DNA of 64,000 bases from positions 372,001 through 436,000 of the forward strand of contig NZ_JPZL01000002.1 of NCBI RefSeq assembly GCF_000759345.1. The letters run 5' to 3'. The notes beneath the pieces were generated by a model. It did not search any database and had not been told where the DNA came from. It saw only the letters and a list, made by a program, of their open reading frames with translations. Every line of letters begins with the position of its first letter. Position 1 is the stretch's first letter. The position numbers and the translations under genes are program-made. Positions 49,249 to 56,921 of this stretch are shown here, in pieces. The DNA is from Litchfieldella xinjiangensis. GTDB taxonomy: Bacteria; Pseudomonadota; Gammaproteobacteria; Pseudomonadales; Halomonadaceae.

Positions 49249-49662
49249 CTATGCCTTTACTTTGCCGCGCAAGGCCTTGGTGTGGCCCTTTCGGGTCTTC
49301 TTGTCTACCCGACGTCGCTGGGAAGCCTTGGTGGGCTTGGTGGGGCGGCGGGCCTTTTGCAACTTCACCGCGTCCTGAATCAGTGTCTTGAGGCGCGCCA
49401 GGGCATCTTCTCGATTCAGCTCCAGCGTACGGTGGCTTTGCGCCTTTATGATGACCACGCCCTCCTTTGTGATACGGCTGTCGCGCAGGGCCAACAAGCG
49501 CTCCTTATGGAAAGCCGGGAGGCTCGAGTTGGCAATGTCGAAGCGCAAGTGTACGGCCGAGGCCACCTTGTTCACATTCTGACCACCGGCACCTTGGGCA
49601 CGTATCTGACTGATTTCAATGTCTCCCTCCGGCAGCGATACCGTATTGGAGATTGTCAGCAT
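49249..49662 (-). CDS. arfB: Alternative ribosome-rescue factor ArfB (peptidyl-tRNA hydrolase)
   Basis: 137-residue class I release-factor-like protein. It has the catalytic GGQ motif (26-28, in RAQGAGGQNVNK) but no stop-codon recognition domain, and a long basic C-terminal tail (RRRVDKKTRKGHTKALRGK) that enters the mRNA channel. ArfB (YaeJ) frees peptide from ribosomes stalled without a stop codon. Length and layout match the family. It converges on the CBS gene's terminator. Confidence 0.93.
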   Translation of the reverse strand: MLTISNTVSLPEGDIEISQIRAQGAGGQNVNKVASAVHLRFDIANSSLPAFHKERLLALRDSRITKEGVVIIKAQSHRTLELNREDALARLKTLIQDAVKLQKARRPTKPTKASQRRRVDKKTRKGHTKALRGKVKA

Positions 49663-49849
49663 GCTGGACTCCCTTAAGAAGTTATATGCTCAGGCTATCA
49701 CACCGTGACGCTACGCTGGACGTTCGCTTAGGTAGGAGAGGGTGCCTGAGCCACGGTTCATCAAGGCTGCGTTACGTTATTTTTTCTTGGCGGCCCTTTT
49801 TGCACCGAACTATCTTGCTTGGGTAAGCCTTACTCAAGGAGGACGTATC

Positions 49850-50470
49850 ATGAAACGGACACTACTCGTACTTGCCATTGGTTCGATTTCGGCCGCCCTG
49901 GCTGGCGGTGTGCTGGCCCAGGAGTCCGGCAGCAACACGAGCGGCGGTCAAAGCCAAGGCAGCGGCCAGGCTGCAGGCGCGGTCGAGATGGACACCGAGA
50001 AAGCCGAGATGCCACAGGACAGCGAAGGCCAAATGGAAGACGATCAGGCCTCGCAAGCCAGCGGCCAGGAGCCTGCCAGTTCCTCTCAAAGCGGTTCAGG
50101 CAACACTAGCCAGGCAGGGGGCGGCCAGGACAGCGCCTCGAGTCAGCTCGACGAGTCCATTCGCCACATGCAAGCCAGTGAACTCGAAGGCATGACCGTC
50201 ATCAATCAGGAAGACGAAGAGATCGGCGACGTCAAGAATGTCGTCAAGGACGACCAGAGCGGTGAGCTTTTCGTCGTCGTCACCGTGGGTGGCTTCTGGG
50301 GCTTAGGGGGCGATGAAATCGCTCTGCCGTTATCGGATATCCAGATTCAGGAAGACCAGCTGCAGATGCAGACGACCTATGGTGAAGACCAGATCGAAGA
50401 GTCGGCCAACGAGTACGATGAAGAAAGGTACAGTGAAGTGGATGGCGAAACGACACTCGACGACGCTTGA
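49850..50470 (+). CDS. Exported PRC-barrel protein
   Basis: 206-residue secreted protein. The signal peptide ends near VLAQE (24), followed by a low-complexity Gly/Ser/Gln/Glu-rich stretch (25-100) and a C-terminal PRC-barrel domain with LEGMTVINQEDEEIGDVKNVVKDDQSGELFVVVTVGGFWGLGGDEIALPL. PRC-barrel proteins of this kind are common in halotolerant bacteria and often stress-linked, but their roles are poorly defined. AAGGAGG at 49836-49842 sets the start. A clean terminator follows. Confidence 0.85.
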   Translation: MKRTLLVLAIGSISAALAGGVLAQESGSNTSGGQSQGSGQAAGAVEMDTEKAEMPQDSEGQMEDDQASQASGQEPASSSQSGSGNTSQAGGGQDSASSQLDESIRHMQASELEGMTVINQEDEEIGDVKNVVKDDQSGELFVVVTVGGFWGLGGDEIALPLSDIQIQEDQLQMQTTYGEDQIEESANEYDEERYSEVDGETTLDDA

Positions 50471-50512
50471 AATCCATCCTGCTATCAAGCGAGCTAAGCA
50501 AGACAGTAACGA

Positions 50513-50540
50513 GGCAAGGCCAAGGGCCTTGCCTTTTTTT
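50513..50540 (+). terminator. Rho-independent terminator after the PRC-barrel gene
   Basis: GGCAAGGCC-AAG-GGCCTTGCC followed by seven Ts: perfect nine-base stem with a three-base loop. Confidence 0.95.
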
Positions 50541-50829
50541 ATAAAACAAGCGGGACCGATTAATAATAGTTCGGAGTAACGCAAGTTAGTCGGTTGTATA
50601 TTTACTTACCCCTAGGGTGATTGTTTGTTGGTTTTAGAATCCATGGCTCCTATATCAGCTACATAAGGCGTGTTCACTAGTTAATCCGGTTGACGCCAAA
50701 TTGGTCTGCACTAACTTCAAGGAAGTGAAGCAACGCTTGAAGCGATATTGCCGTTTCGCTGTTTTAGATGAAACAGATGAACTCGCTCGCTTGTTTTGCA
50801 TTCTGAATAACTCAGGGAGGTAGAAGGAC
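50541..50829. other. AT-richer intergenic region before the holin-like gene
   Basis: No gene seen. At 50715-50742 there is a perfect inverted repeat CTTCAAG / CTTGAAG with a 14-base spacer, about 88 bases before the holin-like start, which may be an operator. The region is clearly lower in GC than its surroundings and must hold the promoter of the holin-like/DUF3618 pair. Confidence 0.5.
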
Positions 50830-51261
50830 ATGGACGCGCATACTCGAAACGAGCCCTCTTCCATCGGGACGCTCTTTTCCAGCTTGACCAACGAAGTCAC
50901 CACCTTGGTGCGTGGCGAGGTACGCCTTGCGCAGGCCGAAACGGCCGAAAAGGCAACGCAGGCCGGCAAAGGGGTCGCTTTCATCGCCGCATCGGGGGCC
51001 ATACTATTCTGTGGCTTCATCGTGCTACTGGCCGCGGCGGTCTTCGGGCTGAATACGGTATTGCCTCCCGAAACGACACCGTGGCTTTCCGCGCTCATCG
51101 TGGGCGGCGTCGTGCTGGTCATCGGGGCTATTCTCTTGCAGATGGGACGCAAGAAGCTCCAATCGCTCGACTTGACGCCCGATAGAACAGTAGCCAGCTT
51201 TAAGAGTGACAAGGATCTAGTCGCACATCATAAAGTCGAGGCCAAGGAGGAGATGAAATGA
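50830..51261 (+). CDS. Phage-holin-family (YqjE-like) membrane protein
   Basis: 143-residue protein with two TM segments (AFIAASGAILFCGFIVLLAAAVFGL and SALIVGGVVLVIGAILLQMG) after an amphipathic N-terminal helix with SSLTNEVTTLVRGEVRLAQAE. This matches the chromosomal holin-superfamily group (PF07332-like) found in stress operons, not a phage lysis gene; no phage genes are nearby. GGGAGG precedes the start. It overlaps the DUF3618 gene by four bases. Confidence 0.85.
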   Translation: MDAHTRNEPSSIGTLFSSLTNEVTTLVRGEVRLAQAETAEKATQAGKGVAFIAASGAILFCGFIVLLAAAVFGLNTVLPPETTPWLSALIVGGVVLVIGAILLQMGRKKLQSLDLTPDRTVASFKSDKDLVAHHKVEAKEEMK

Positions 51262-51749
51262 GTCAGCGAGACGAGAACACCAGCCCGGACGACATCGAGG
51301 CAGAGATTCATCAGACCCGCGAGGAACTCGACGACACGCTCCATGAGTTGGAGCATCGGCTCTCTCCGCAGCATGCCGTGGATGTCGCCATGGATCGGGT
51401 GCGCAATGGCGGCGCCAACGAATTCCTGTCCAACCTGGGCAGGACCATCAAGGAAAATCCGCTGCCTGTGCTCGTTACCGGCATTGGCTTGGGCTGGTTG
51501 ATCCTATCCCAGCGCAAGTCGCAGAAACAGGAGCAGGACTATTCCTATGCGGACGATTACGCACTGGCCGCCTACAACGAAGGCACAGGTATTGCCGCGC
51601 GCAATGAAGCGCCGCAACGTATGACGGCCGTACACCTCGGCACCCAACAGGATCGTAGCCATCCGTCTCAGCACCGCCCCGAAGTGGTGGGCGAAGCGAC
51701 CCACCTGGGTACGGGCCAAGGCTGGAACGGATACGTACGTCCGGCCTGA
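51258..51749 (+). CDS. DUF3618-type membrane-associated protein
   Basis: 163-residue protein that begins with the DUF3618 helix DDIEAEIHQTREELDDTLHELEHRLSPQ, followed by a short hydrophobic segment (NPLPVLVTGIGLGWLILS) and a polar tail. Related YqjD/ElaB-like proteins associate with the membrane and ribosomes in stationary phase. It is co-translated with the holin-like gene (ATGA overlap), giving a conserved two-gene stress module. Confidence 0.85.
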   Translation: MSQRDENTSPDDIEAEIHQTREELDDTLHELEHRLSPQHAVDVAMDRVRNGGANEFLSNLGRTIKENPLPVLVTGIGLGWLILSQRKSQKQEQDYSYADDYALAAYNEGTGIAARNEAPQRMTAVHLGTQQDRSHPSQHRPEVVGEATHLGTGQGWNGYVRPA

Positions 51750-51777
51750 CGATCCGCGCTCGTTGAGCCGCAGCGAC

Positions 51778-51805
51778 ACCCGCAGCTGATTGGCTGCGGG
51801 TTTTT
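51778..51805 (+). terminator. Rho-independent terminator after the DUF3618 gene
   Basis: ACCCGCAGC-TGATTG-GCTGCGGGT with a run of five Ts: perfect nine-base stem, six-base loop; flanking GCGACA/TGTCGC can extend the stem. Confidence 0.93.
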
Positions 51806-51885
51806 GTGTCGCTTTCGGTTGACGGGACCTTTGCCAAAGTGAACAAAAGTTAACCCCCGGCGCATTGTATTCCTGCCTGACGCAA

Positions 51886-51900
51886 CTAAATTTAATTTAG
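51886..51900. promoter_or_regulatory. AT-only palindrome before the Tat-type SDR gene
   Basis: CTAAATT-T-AATTTAG, a 15-base palindrome about 40 bases before the ATG at 51939. It could be an operator or simply part of the promoter's AT-rich core. Confidence 0.35.
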
Positions 51901-51938
51901 CTTGGATGCGAATCAGGATTATTCACAGGGAGACATCA

Positions 51939-52997
51939 ATGCAATCCGATCAACCCTTCGACGCGACACGCCGTAAATTCGTCGGTGGCCTGGCTTCCGG
52001 CGTGGCTGCGGCCGCCGTGGCCGGGCCTGCGCTGGGACAGCAGACGCAACAGACGAACGCCCAATCCAATGCCCAATCGGCGTCCGGCCAGGCAGGGGCC
52101 GCAGGCAGCGGTCTGACTCAGAAGCAGGATCCTACCAGCCAATATCCTCAACCGCCATTTCCTGAGCAGCCCCAGGAATGGCCCGGTCTGGCCAGCAAGA
52201 TGGAACCGCGTCCGGATCATGGCGAGGAAAGCTACCGCGGCAGCGGCCGGCTGAACGGACGCAAGGCCCTCATCACCGGGGGTGATTCCGGCATCGGGCG
52301 CGCCGCGGCCATTGCCTATGCCCGTGAAGGGGCGGACGTGGCGATCAATTATCTCGAGGCCGAAGAGTCCGATGCCCAGGAAGTGATCGAACTGATCGAG
52401 GCGGAAGGGCGGACTGCCGTGGCCATTCCCGGCGACATTCGCGAGGAAGCGTTCTGTCGTGATCTGGTCGAATCGGCCGCGCAGCAGCTTGGCGGGCTGG
52501 ATATCCTGGTCAACAACGCCGCGCGGCAGCAGTGGAAGTCGTCGATCACGGATATCACCACGGACGACTTCGACGCCACTCTGAAGACCAACCTCTATGC
52601 CATGCTGTGGATCACCCAGGCGGCCATGCCGCACCTGAAGCCGGGTGCTGCGATCATCAATACCTCATCCGTCGTGGCCTACGACCCGCCCGAGATCCTG
52701 CTCGACTATTCGATGACCAAGGCAGCGATCGTCAACTTCACCAAATGCCTGGCCAAGCAGGTCGCCGATCAAGGCATCCGGGTCAATGCCGTGGCGCCCG
52801 GCCCGTTCTGGACGCCCTTGCAGCCCAGCGGCGGTCAGCCCCAGGAGAGCGTACAGAGCTTCGGCGAAGATACCCCGATGGGGCGTCCCGGCCAGCCGGT
52901 GGAACTTGCCGGCGTCTATGTACTGCTCGCCTCGCAGGAAAACAGCTACGCCACGGGCCAGGTCTACGGTTCCACGGGCGGCAGCGGTGGGCCGTGA
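51939..52997 (+). CDS. Tat-exported SDR oxidoreductase
   Basis: 352-residue protein: a twin-arginine leader (TRRKFVGG, Arg11-Arg12) with a hydrophobic Ala/Val core ending near PALGQ, a Gln/Asn/Ser-rich spacer (35-65) and an SDR domain like E. coli YghA (TGGDSGIGRAAAIAYAREGADVAINY, VNNAA, NTSSVVAY, DYSMTK). The Tat route means it would be exported folded with its NAD(P) cofactor, which is unusual for an SDR. GGGAGA precedes the start. Confidence 0.85.
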   Translation: MQSDQPFDATRRKFVGGLASGVAAAAVAGPALGQQTQQTNAQSNAQSASGQAGAAGSGLTQKQDPTSQYPQPPFPEQPQEWPGLASKMEPRPDHGEESYRGSGRLNGRKALITGGDSGIGRAAAIAYAREGADVAINYLEAEESDAQEVIELIEAEGRTAVAIPGDIREEAFCRDLVESAAQQLGGLDILVNNAARQQWKSSITDITTDDFDATLKTNLYAMLWITQAAMPHLKPGAAIINTSSVVAYDPPEILLDYSMTKAAIVNFTKCLAKQVADQGIRVNAVAPGPFWTPLQPSGGQPQESVQSFGEDTPMGRPGQPVELAGVYVLLASQENSYATGQVYGSTGGSGGP

Positions 52998-53086
52998 TCG
53001 GGCCACAGTCGACAAAAGGCAACCGTCGACACGGGCGCCTTGGAACGGCTACGTCGCGAATAGGACCATGAAGGAGCAATAGCGAT

Positions 53087-54151
53087 ATGGTATATCGCCC
53101 CCTTGGCCATTCTGGCCTCAAAGTGTCGCCGTTGGTGCTGGGATCGCTGACTTTCGGTGGCGATGCCGGTTTCGAGAAGGTAGGTAACGTGGATGCCGAT
53201 CAGGCGAGGCGCTTGATCGACATTGCCTTCGATGCTGGCGTCAACATGATCGATACCGCGAACCTGTATTCAAAGGGGCTGGCGGAAGAAGTGCTTGGCA
53301 AGGCATTGAAGGGCAAGCGCGAGGATGTCCTGCTGGCCTCCAAGGTGCGTACGCCGATGGGCGAGGGGCCCAACGACGGCGGCGCCTCGCGCCATCACAT
53401 CATCCGCGAGTGCGAAAATAGCCTGCGTCGCTTGGGCACCGACTACCTCGACCTGTACCAGCTCCACCAATGGGATGGCCTCACGCCCATCGAAGAGAGT
53501 CTGTCGGCCCTCGATCATCTGGTGCAGTCTGGCAAGGTGCGGTATGTCGGTACCTCGAATTACAACGGCTGGCAGATGATGAAAACCGTAGCGACTGCCC
53601 GGGAACACCGGCTGACGCGGCCCATCAGCCAGCAGATCTACTACACGCCGGAATCCCGTGAAGCCGAATACGAGATTCTGCCGGTGGGGCGCGATCAGGG
53701 GTTGGGTACCTTGATATGGAGCCCCTTGGGCGAGGGCCTACTGACCGGCAAGATCCGCCGTGGCCAAGAAACTTCGGCCGATCATCGCCAGGGCACCGAC
53801 TGGCCCGAGCCTTACGTACATGATCGTGAGCGGCTCTATGACATCATTGAGCTGCTGGTCGAAATCGGCGAGGGGCACGGTGTCTCGGCTGCCCGGGTCG
53901 CGCTCGCCTGGCTGGTCGATCGCCCCGGTGTCACTTCGCTGATTCTGGGCGCGCGCAACGAAGATCAGCTCAAGGATAATCTTGCCTGTCTTGAGCTTAC
54001 GCTAAGCGATGCCGAGAAGGCGCGTATCGAGGAAGCCACCCGCCCGGCGCCGATCTATCCTTATTGGCATCGGGCGATGAATGGTACCGACCGTCCCGAG
54101 CCGGCGGACGAACCCTTCATGGAGAACTATCGCAAGACGATGGGGCTCTAG
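53087..54151 (+). CDS. Aldo/keto reductase, YajO/TAS-like group
   Basis: 354-residue aldo/keto reductase with the group's opening block YRPLGHSGLKVSPLVLGSLTFGG, catalytic Asp/Tyr in MIDTANLYSKG, Lys in LASKVRTPMGEGPND and His in YQLHQWDG. It is placed in the same direction as the Tat-type SDR, 89 bases downstream, and probably shares its stress regulation; a clear terminator follows. Substrate unknown. Confidence 0.88.
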   Translation: MVYRPLGHSGLKVSPLVLGSLTFGGDAGFEKVGNVDADQARRLIDIAFDAGVNMIDTANLYSKGLAEEVLGKALKGKREDVLLASKVRTPMGEGPNDGGASRHHIIRECENSLRRLGTDYLDLYQLHQWDGLTPIEESLSALDHLVQSGKVRYVGTSNYNGWQMMKTVATAREHRLTRPISQQIYYTPESREAEYEILPVGRDQGLGTLIWSPLGEGLLTGKIRRGQETSADHRQGTDWPEPYVHDRERLYDIIELLVEIGEGHGVSAARVALAWLVDRPGVTSLILGARNEDQLKDNLACLELTLSDAEKARIEEATRPAPIYPYWHRAMNGTDRPEPADEPFMENYRKTMGL

Positions 54152-54168
54152 CCTGCTGTGATCCTGCC

Positions 54169-54195
54169 CAGGGAGGGGGTTCCCCTCCCTGTTTT
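54169..54195 (+). terminator. Rho-independent terminator after the aldo/keto reductase gene
   Basis: CAGGGAGGGG-GTT-CCCCTCCCTG followed by TTTT: perfect ten-base stem, three-base loop. Confidence 0.93.
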
Positions 54196-54238
54196 CTCCC
54201 TGGTTATTCTTACCTCACCTTCCTTCGTGACACTTGCG

Positions 54239-54403
54239 TCACTCCCAGAAGGACTTGCGGGCTTCGCGTTCCGCCTCGAAGCGTGTCATGCCGATGTCCT
54301 TGAGAAGATGGCTGTTGAGGTCGCGCAGACGTTGGCGTGTGCTGCGGCGCTGACGGTAACGACGGAATCGGGCGACGAGACGGTCGAGTCGAGTGAAGCG
54401 CAT
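54239..54403 (-). CDS. yjiS: DUF1127 small basic protein, YjiS-like
   Basis: 54-residue arginine-rich protein starting MRFTRLDRLVARFRRYRQR, with a C-terminal DUF1127 signature: QRLRDLNSHLLKDIGMTRFE, then AEREARKSFWE. CAGGAG lies just upstream of the ATG at 54403. DUF1127 proteins are tiny stress or RNA-linked regulators, and in E. coli yjiS lies next to the MocR-type gene yjiR, exactly the arrangement here (divergent, 169-base gap). It is shorter than usual ORF cut-offs and easily missed. Confidence 0.88.
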   Translation of the reverse strand: MRFTRLDRLVARFRRYRQRRSTRQRLRDLNSHLLKDIGMTRFEAEREARKSFWE

Positions 54404-54456
54404 GGCGATTACTCCTGTTGCGGTGCCTGCAAACAGGGTATGGTTTGCTTCAACAG

Positions 54457-54543
54457 CGATACAGATTCAGTTTATATTTTATTTTACGGTACAGATAGGC
54501 GCATGGATGGACTGTACCGGTGGGGTGATTGGATTCTGTACCG
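54457..54543. promoter_or_regulatory. Cluster of CTGTACCG sites between yjiS and yjiR
   Basis: Three exact copies of one octamer: CGGTACAG (inverted, 54487-54494), CTGTACCG (54512-54519) and CTGTACCG (54536-54543), plus a degenerate CGATACAG at 54457-54464. Spacing of the copies is about 24-30 bases. Direct plus inverted repeats of this size over a divergent promoter are typical of MocR/GntR autoregulatory operators. An AT-rich TTTATATTTTA stretch lies inside the cluster. Confidence 0.6.
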
Positions 54544-54572
54544 TTTTCGATTGACGGGCCGAGGGGGTTGTC

Positions 54573-56048
54573 GTGAAACGCTACGAACAGGTTGCCGCCA
54601 CGCTGCGTCAGCGCATTGAGCAGGGTCGGTATCGTGTCGGGGATCGATTGCCCTCGATACGCACGCTGTGCGCCGATCTGAAGATCAGCGTTTCCACGGC
54701 CCAGGAGGCTTACCGACGGCTGGAAGACGCTGCACTGATCGAGGCCCGGCCCAAGTCCGGCTACTACGTGTTGCCACGTCAGGTGCCGGAGATTCTGCCG
54801 TCCATGACGCGTCCGGCCCAGCGCCCCCTGGATGTCTCCCAGTGGGACCAGGTGCTCGAACTGGTCGGCAAGCCGCGGGATGCCGAGGTACTCATGCTGG
54901 GGCGGGGAATACCCGACCTTGAGAGCGCGACGCTGAAGCCGCTGTCGCGGTCGCTGGCGAGCCTGCATCGGCGTGGCGATGTGCATGGCCTCAATTACGA
55001 TAGCCTGACGGGCAGCCTGGCATTGCGTGAGCAGATCGTTCGCCTGGCCACGGCGTCGGGCTGCCTTATGCACCCCGACGATGTCCTGATTACCACCGGC
55101 TGTCAGGAAGCGCTGGCCATCGCCATTCGTACGCTGACCTCGCCGGGCGATGTGGTTGCGGTCGATTCGCCGAGCTTCTATGGCACCATGCAGATACTCA
55201 AGGCGAATGGGCTCAAGGCGCTGGAGATTCCTACCGATCCGCAGACTGGTATCAGCCTCGAGGCGCTGGAACTGGCCCTGGAGCAGTGGCCGATCCGTGC
55301 CATCCAGGTCACGCCAACCTGCAACAATCCGCTGGGCTACACCATGCCCGAGCCGCGCAAGCGTGCCCTCGTGGCGTTGGCTCAGCGCTTCGACGTGGCA
55401 ATCATCGAAGACGACATCTACGGCGATCTGTCCTTCACCACGCCTCGACCAAAAACCCTGAAGGCCTTCGATGACGATGGCCGCGTCCTGCTGTGCAGCG
55501 CCTTCTCGAAGACGCTGAGCCCAGGGCTGCGGGTCGGCTGGATCGCCCCGGGGCGCTATCGCGATCAGGTCACGCACATGAAGTACGTATCCACCGGGGC
55601 CTCGGCGACGCTGCCCCAACTGGCGGTGGCCGAGTTCATTGCCAAGGGATATTACGAGCGCCACCTGCGTGAGATGGTTCGCCAGTATCAGCGCAACCGC
55701 GACACGCTGCTCGGTTGGATCAAAGCCCATTTTCCCGACGGGACCGGGGTGAGCTATCCCCAGGGCGGCTTTTTGTTATGGCTGGAGCTCCCGGCCGGTG
55801 TCGATTGCGTTCGCCTCAATGAGCGATTGGCGCCGGCGCATATCCGCATCGCCCCCGGTTCGCTGTTCTCCGCCTCGGGCAAGTACCGCCACTGCCTGCG
55901 GCTCAACTACGCTTCGCCGATGACCCCCAGGGTGGTCGACGCCATTCGGCACGTGGGCGCCACGGTCACCGACATGGTGGCCGAAGCCGCGGAGCTGGCT
56001 GTTCCCGGTCTGTCTATCCCCGATCTAGCTACGCCCGACCAGCCCTGA
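54573..56048 (+). CDS. yjiR: MocR/GntR-type PLP-dependent regulator, YjiR-like
   Basis: 491-residue MocR regulator: an N-terminal GntR winged helix (1-70; AATLRQRIEQGRYRVGDRLPSIRTLCADLKISVSTAQEAYRRLE) fused to a class I aminotransferase-like domain with the PLP-binding lysine in SAFSKTLSPGLRVGW. Such proteins usually sense an amino compound or PLP state rather than catalyse. Start is GTG at 54573 after GAGGGGG. Divergent yjiS and the CTGTACCG cluster suggest it controls itself and yjiS. Most of its upstream region also contains spurious reading frames on the opposite strand. Confidence 0.88.
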   Translation: MKRYEQVAATLRQRIEQGRYRVGDRLPSIRTLCADLKISVSTAQEAYRRLEDAALIEARPKSGYYVLPRQVPEILPSMTRPAQRPLDVSQWDQVLELVGKPRDAEVLMLGRGIPDLESATLKPLSRSLASLHRRGDVHGLNYDSLTGSLALREQIVRLATASGCLMHPDDVLITTGCQEALAIAIRTLTSPGDVVAVDSPSFYGTMQILKANGLKALEIPTDPQTGISLEALELALEQWPIRAIQVTPTCNNPLGYTMPEPRKRALVALAQRFDVAIIEDDIYGDLSFTTPRPKTLKAFDDDGRVLLCSAFSKTLSPGLRVGWIAPGRYRDQVTHMKYVSTGASATLPQLAVAEFIAKGYYERHLREMVRQYQRNRDTLLGWIKAHFPDGTGVSYPQGGFLLWLELPAGVDCVRLNERLAPAHIRIAPGSLFSASGKYRHCLRLNYASPMTPRVVDAIRHVGATVTDMVAEAAELAVPGLSIPDLATPDQP

Positions 56049-56059
56049 TCGGGCGCCGT

Positions 56060-56842
56060 TCAGGGGTTGCCTCGGTCTTTGACGCGCTCGCGCAGGATCT
56101 CCATGAATTCGCGAATACGTCGGGCGTTGGTGCCGACATCGCCACGCCCCACCCGTGATGCCGAGCGCACGTCCACCCGGACGCCATCCTCGCGCTCGCT
56201 CAGGCGGACCACTACATCGTCCTTGAAACCGAACCAGCGGGTGGTGGCGGTGGCTTCCAGCCTGGCCTCGCCGACCTCGGCAATCTCCCAGCCCATGTCG
56301 CTGGCGGTGGCCTCGACGGCTTCCAGGGTGTCGTCCAGCGTGAGTTCCGAGGTAATGGGCCGAATATCCTGATACGCCTCGCGCTGCTGGCGCGCCGTGT
56401 CTTCGCCCGGGTAGTCGACGGCGTTGGGCGTGGCTTCCCGCGCCGGGGCCAGCGCCTCGAAGGCCGGTGGGTTCTGCATGTCGGTAGTGATGTCATGAAT
56501 CGGTGGCACTTGTCCGGCACGCTGCTTCATCTGCCAGGGCACCACCATCATGGCCGCCACCGCAACAATCACCAGGCCCCCCACCAAGGCCGGTCGCAGC
56601 CGCTTGCTCAGGCTGGCCGCGATGAGTGTCACCAACCCCAGGACTGCCGCTCCCAGGGCCAGGAGCGCGCCCTGGCGCAGCAGGCTGAACGCTGTGCCCA
56701 GCGCCACCAAATCAAGACGATGCAGCGGGCCCGCGCCGCCCATCATCAAGGCGGACACGATAAGCAGCCCCAGGCTGAGCCAGGCGAGCCAGCGAAGCCA
56801 GCGCCCTTTGTGTCGTCGTGGTGTTGTCGAAAACGTCGCCAT
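56060..56842 (-). CDS. DUF1499 membrane protein
   Basis: 260-residue protein with three N-terminal TM segments (WLAWLSLGLLIVSALMM, LLALGAAVLGLVTLIAASL, ALVGGLVIVAVAAMMVV) and a C-terminal DUF1499 domain (about 130-260: IHDITTDMQNPPAFEAL ... GFKDDVVVRLSEREDGVRVDVRSASRVGRGDVGTNARRIREFM). Role unknown; the family is common in proteobacteria. The ATG at 56842 follows GAGGT; a longer frame to 56899 is less likely. It converges on yjiR. Confidence 0.82.
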   Translation of the reverse strand: MATFSTTPRRHKGRWLRWLAWLSLGLLIVSALMMGGAGPLHRLDLVALGTAFSLLRQGALLALGAAVLGLVTLIAASLSKRLRPALVGGLVIVAVAAMMVVPWQMKQRAGQVPPIHDITTDMQNPPAFEALAPAREATPNAVDYPGEDTARQQREAYQDIRPITSELTLDDTLEAVEATASDMGWEIAEVGEARLEATATTRWFGFKDDVVVRLSEREDGVRVDVRSASRVGRGDVGTNARRIREFMEILRERVKDRGNP

Positions 56843-56921
56843 ACGTACCTCGCTTCGCCCACCTTGTGTCAATGAACCGGGATCATCCTTCCAGAGCATA
56901 GCGCTTGGTGACGCTCACGCG

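Noticed and set aside
50830-51261. Holin-family gene as evidence of prophage
   Set aside because: No other phage genes, attachment repeats or integrase nearby; the gene is coupled to DUF3618 as in chromosomal stress modules.
54158-54619. Plus-strand frame of 153 codons across the yjiS region
   Set aside because: It passes over a terminator, the antisense of yjiS and the operator cluster. The minus-strand 54-codon frame has a DUF1127 signature and a Shine-Dalgarno, so it is the real gene.
54450-55730. Open frame of 426 codons antisense to yjiR
   Set aside because: Antisense to a clear MocR regulator; no ribosome site or domain.
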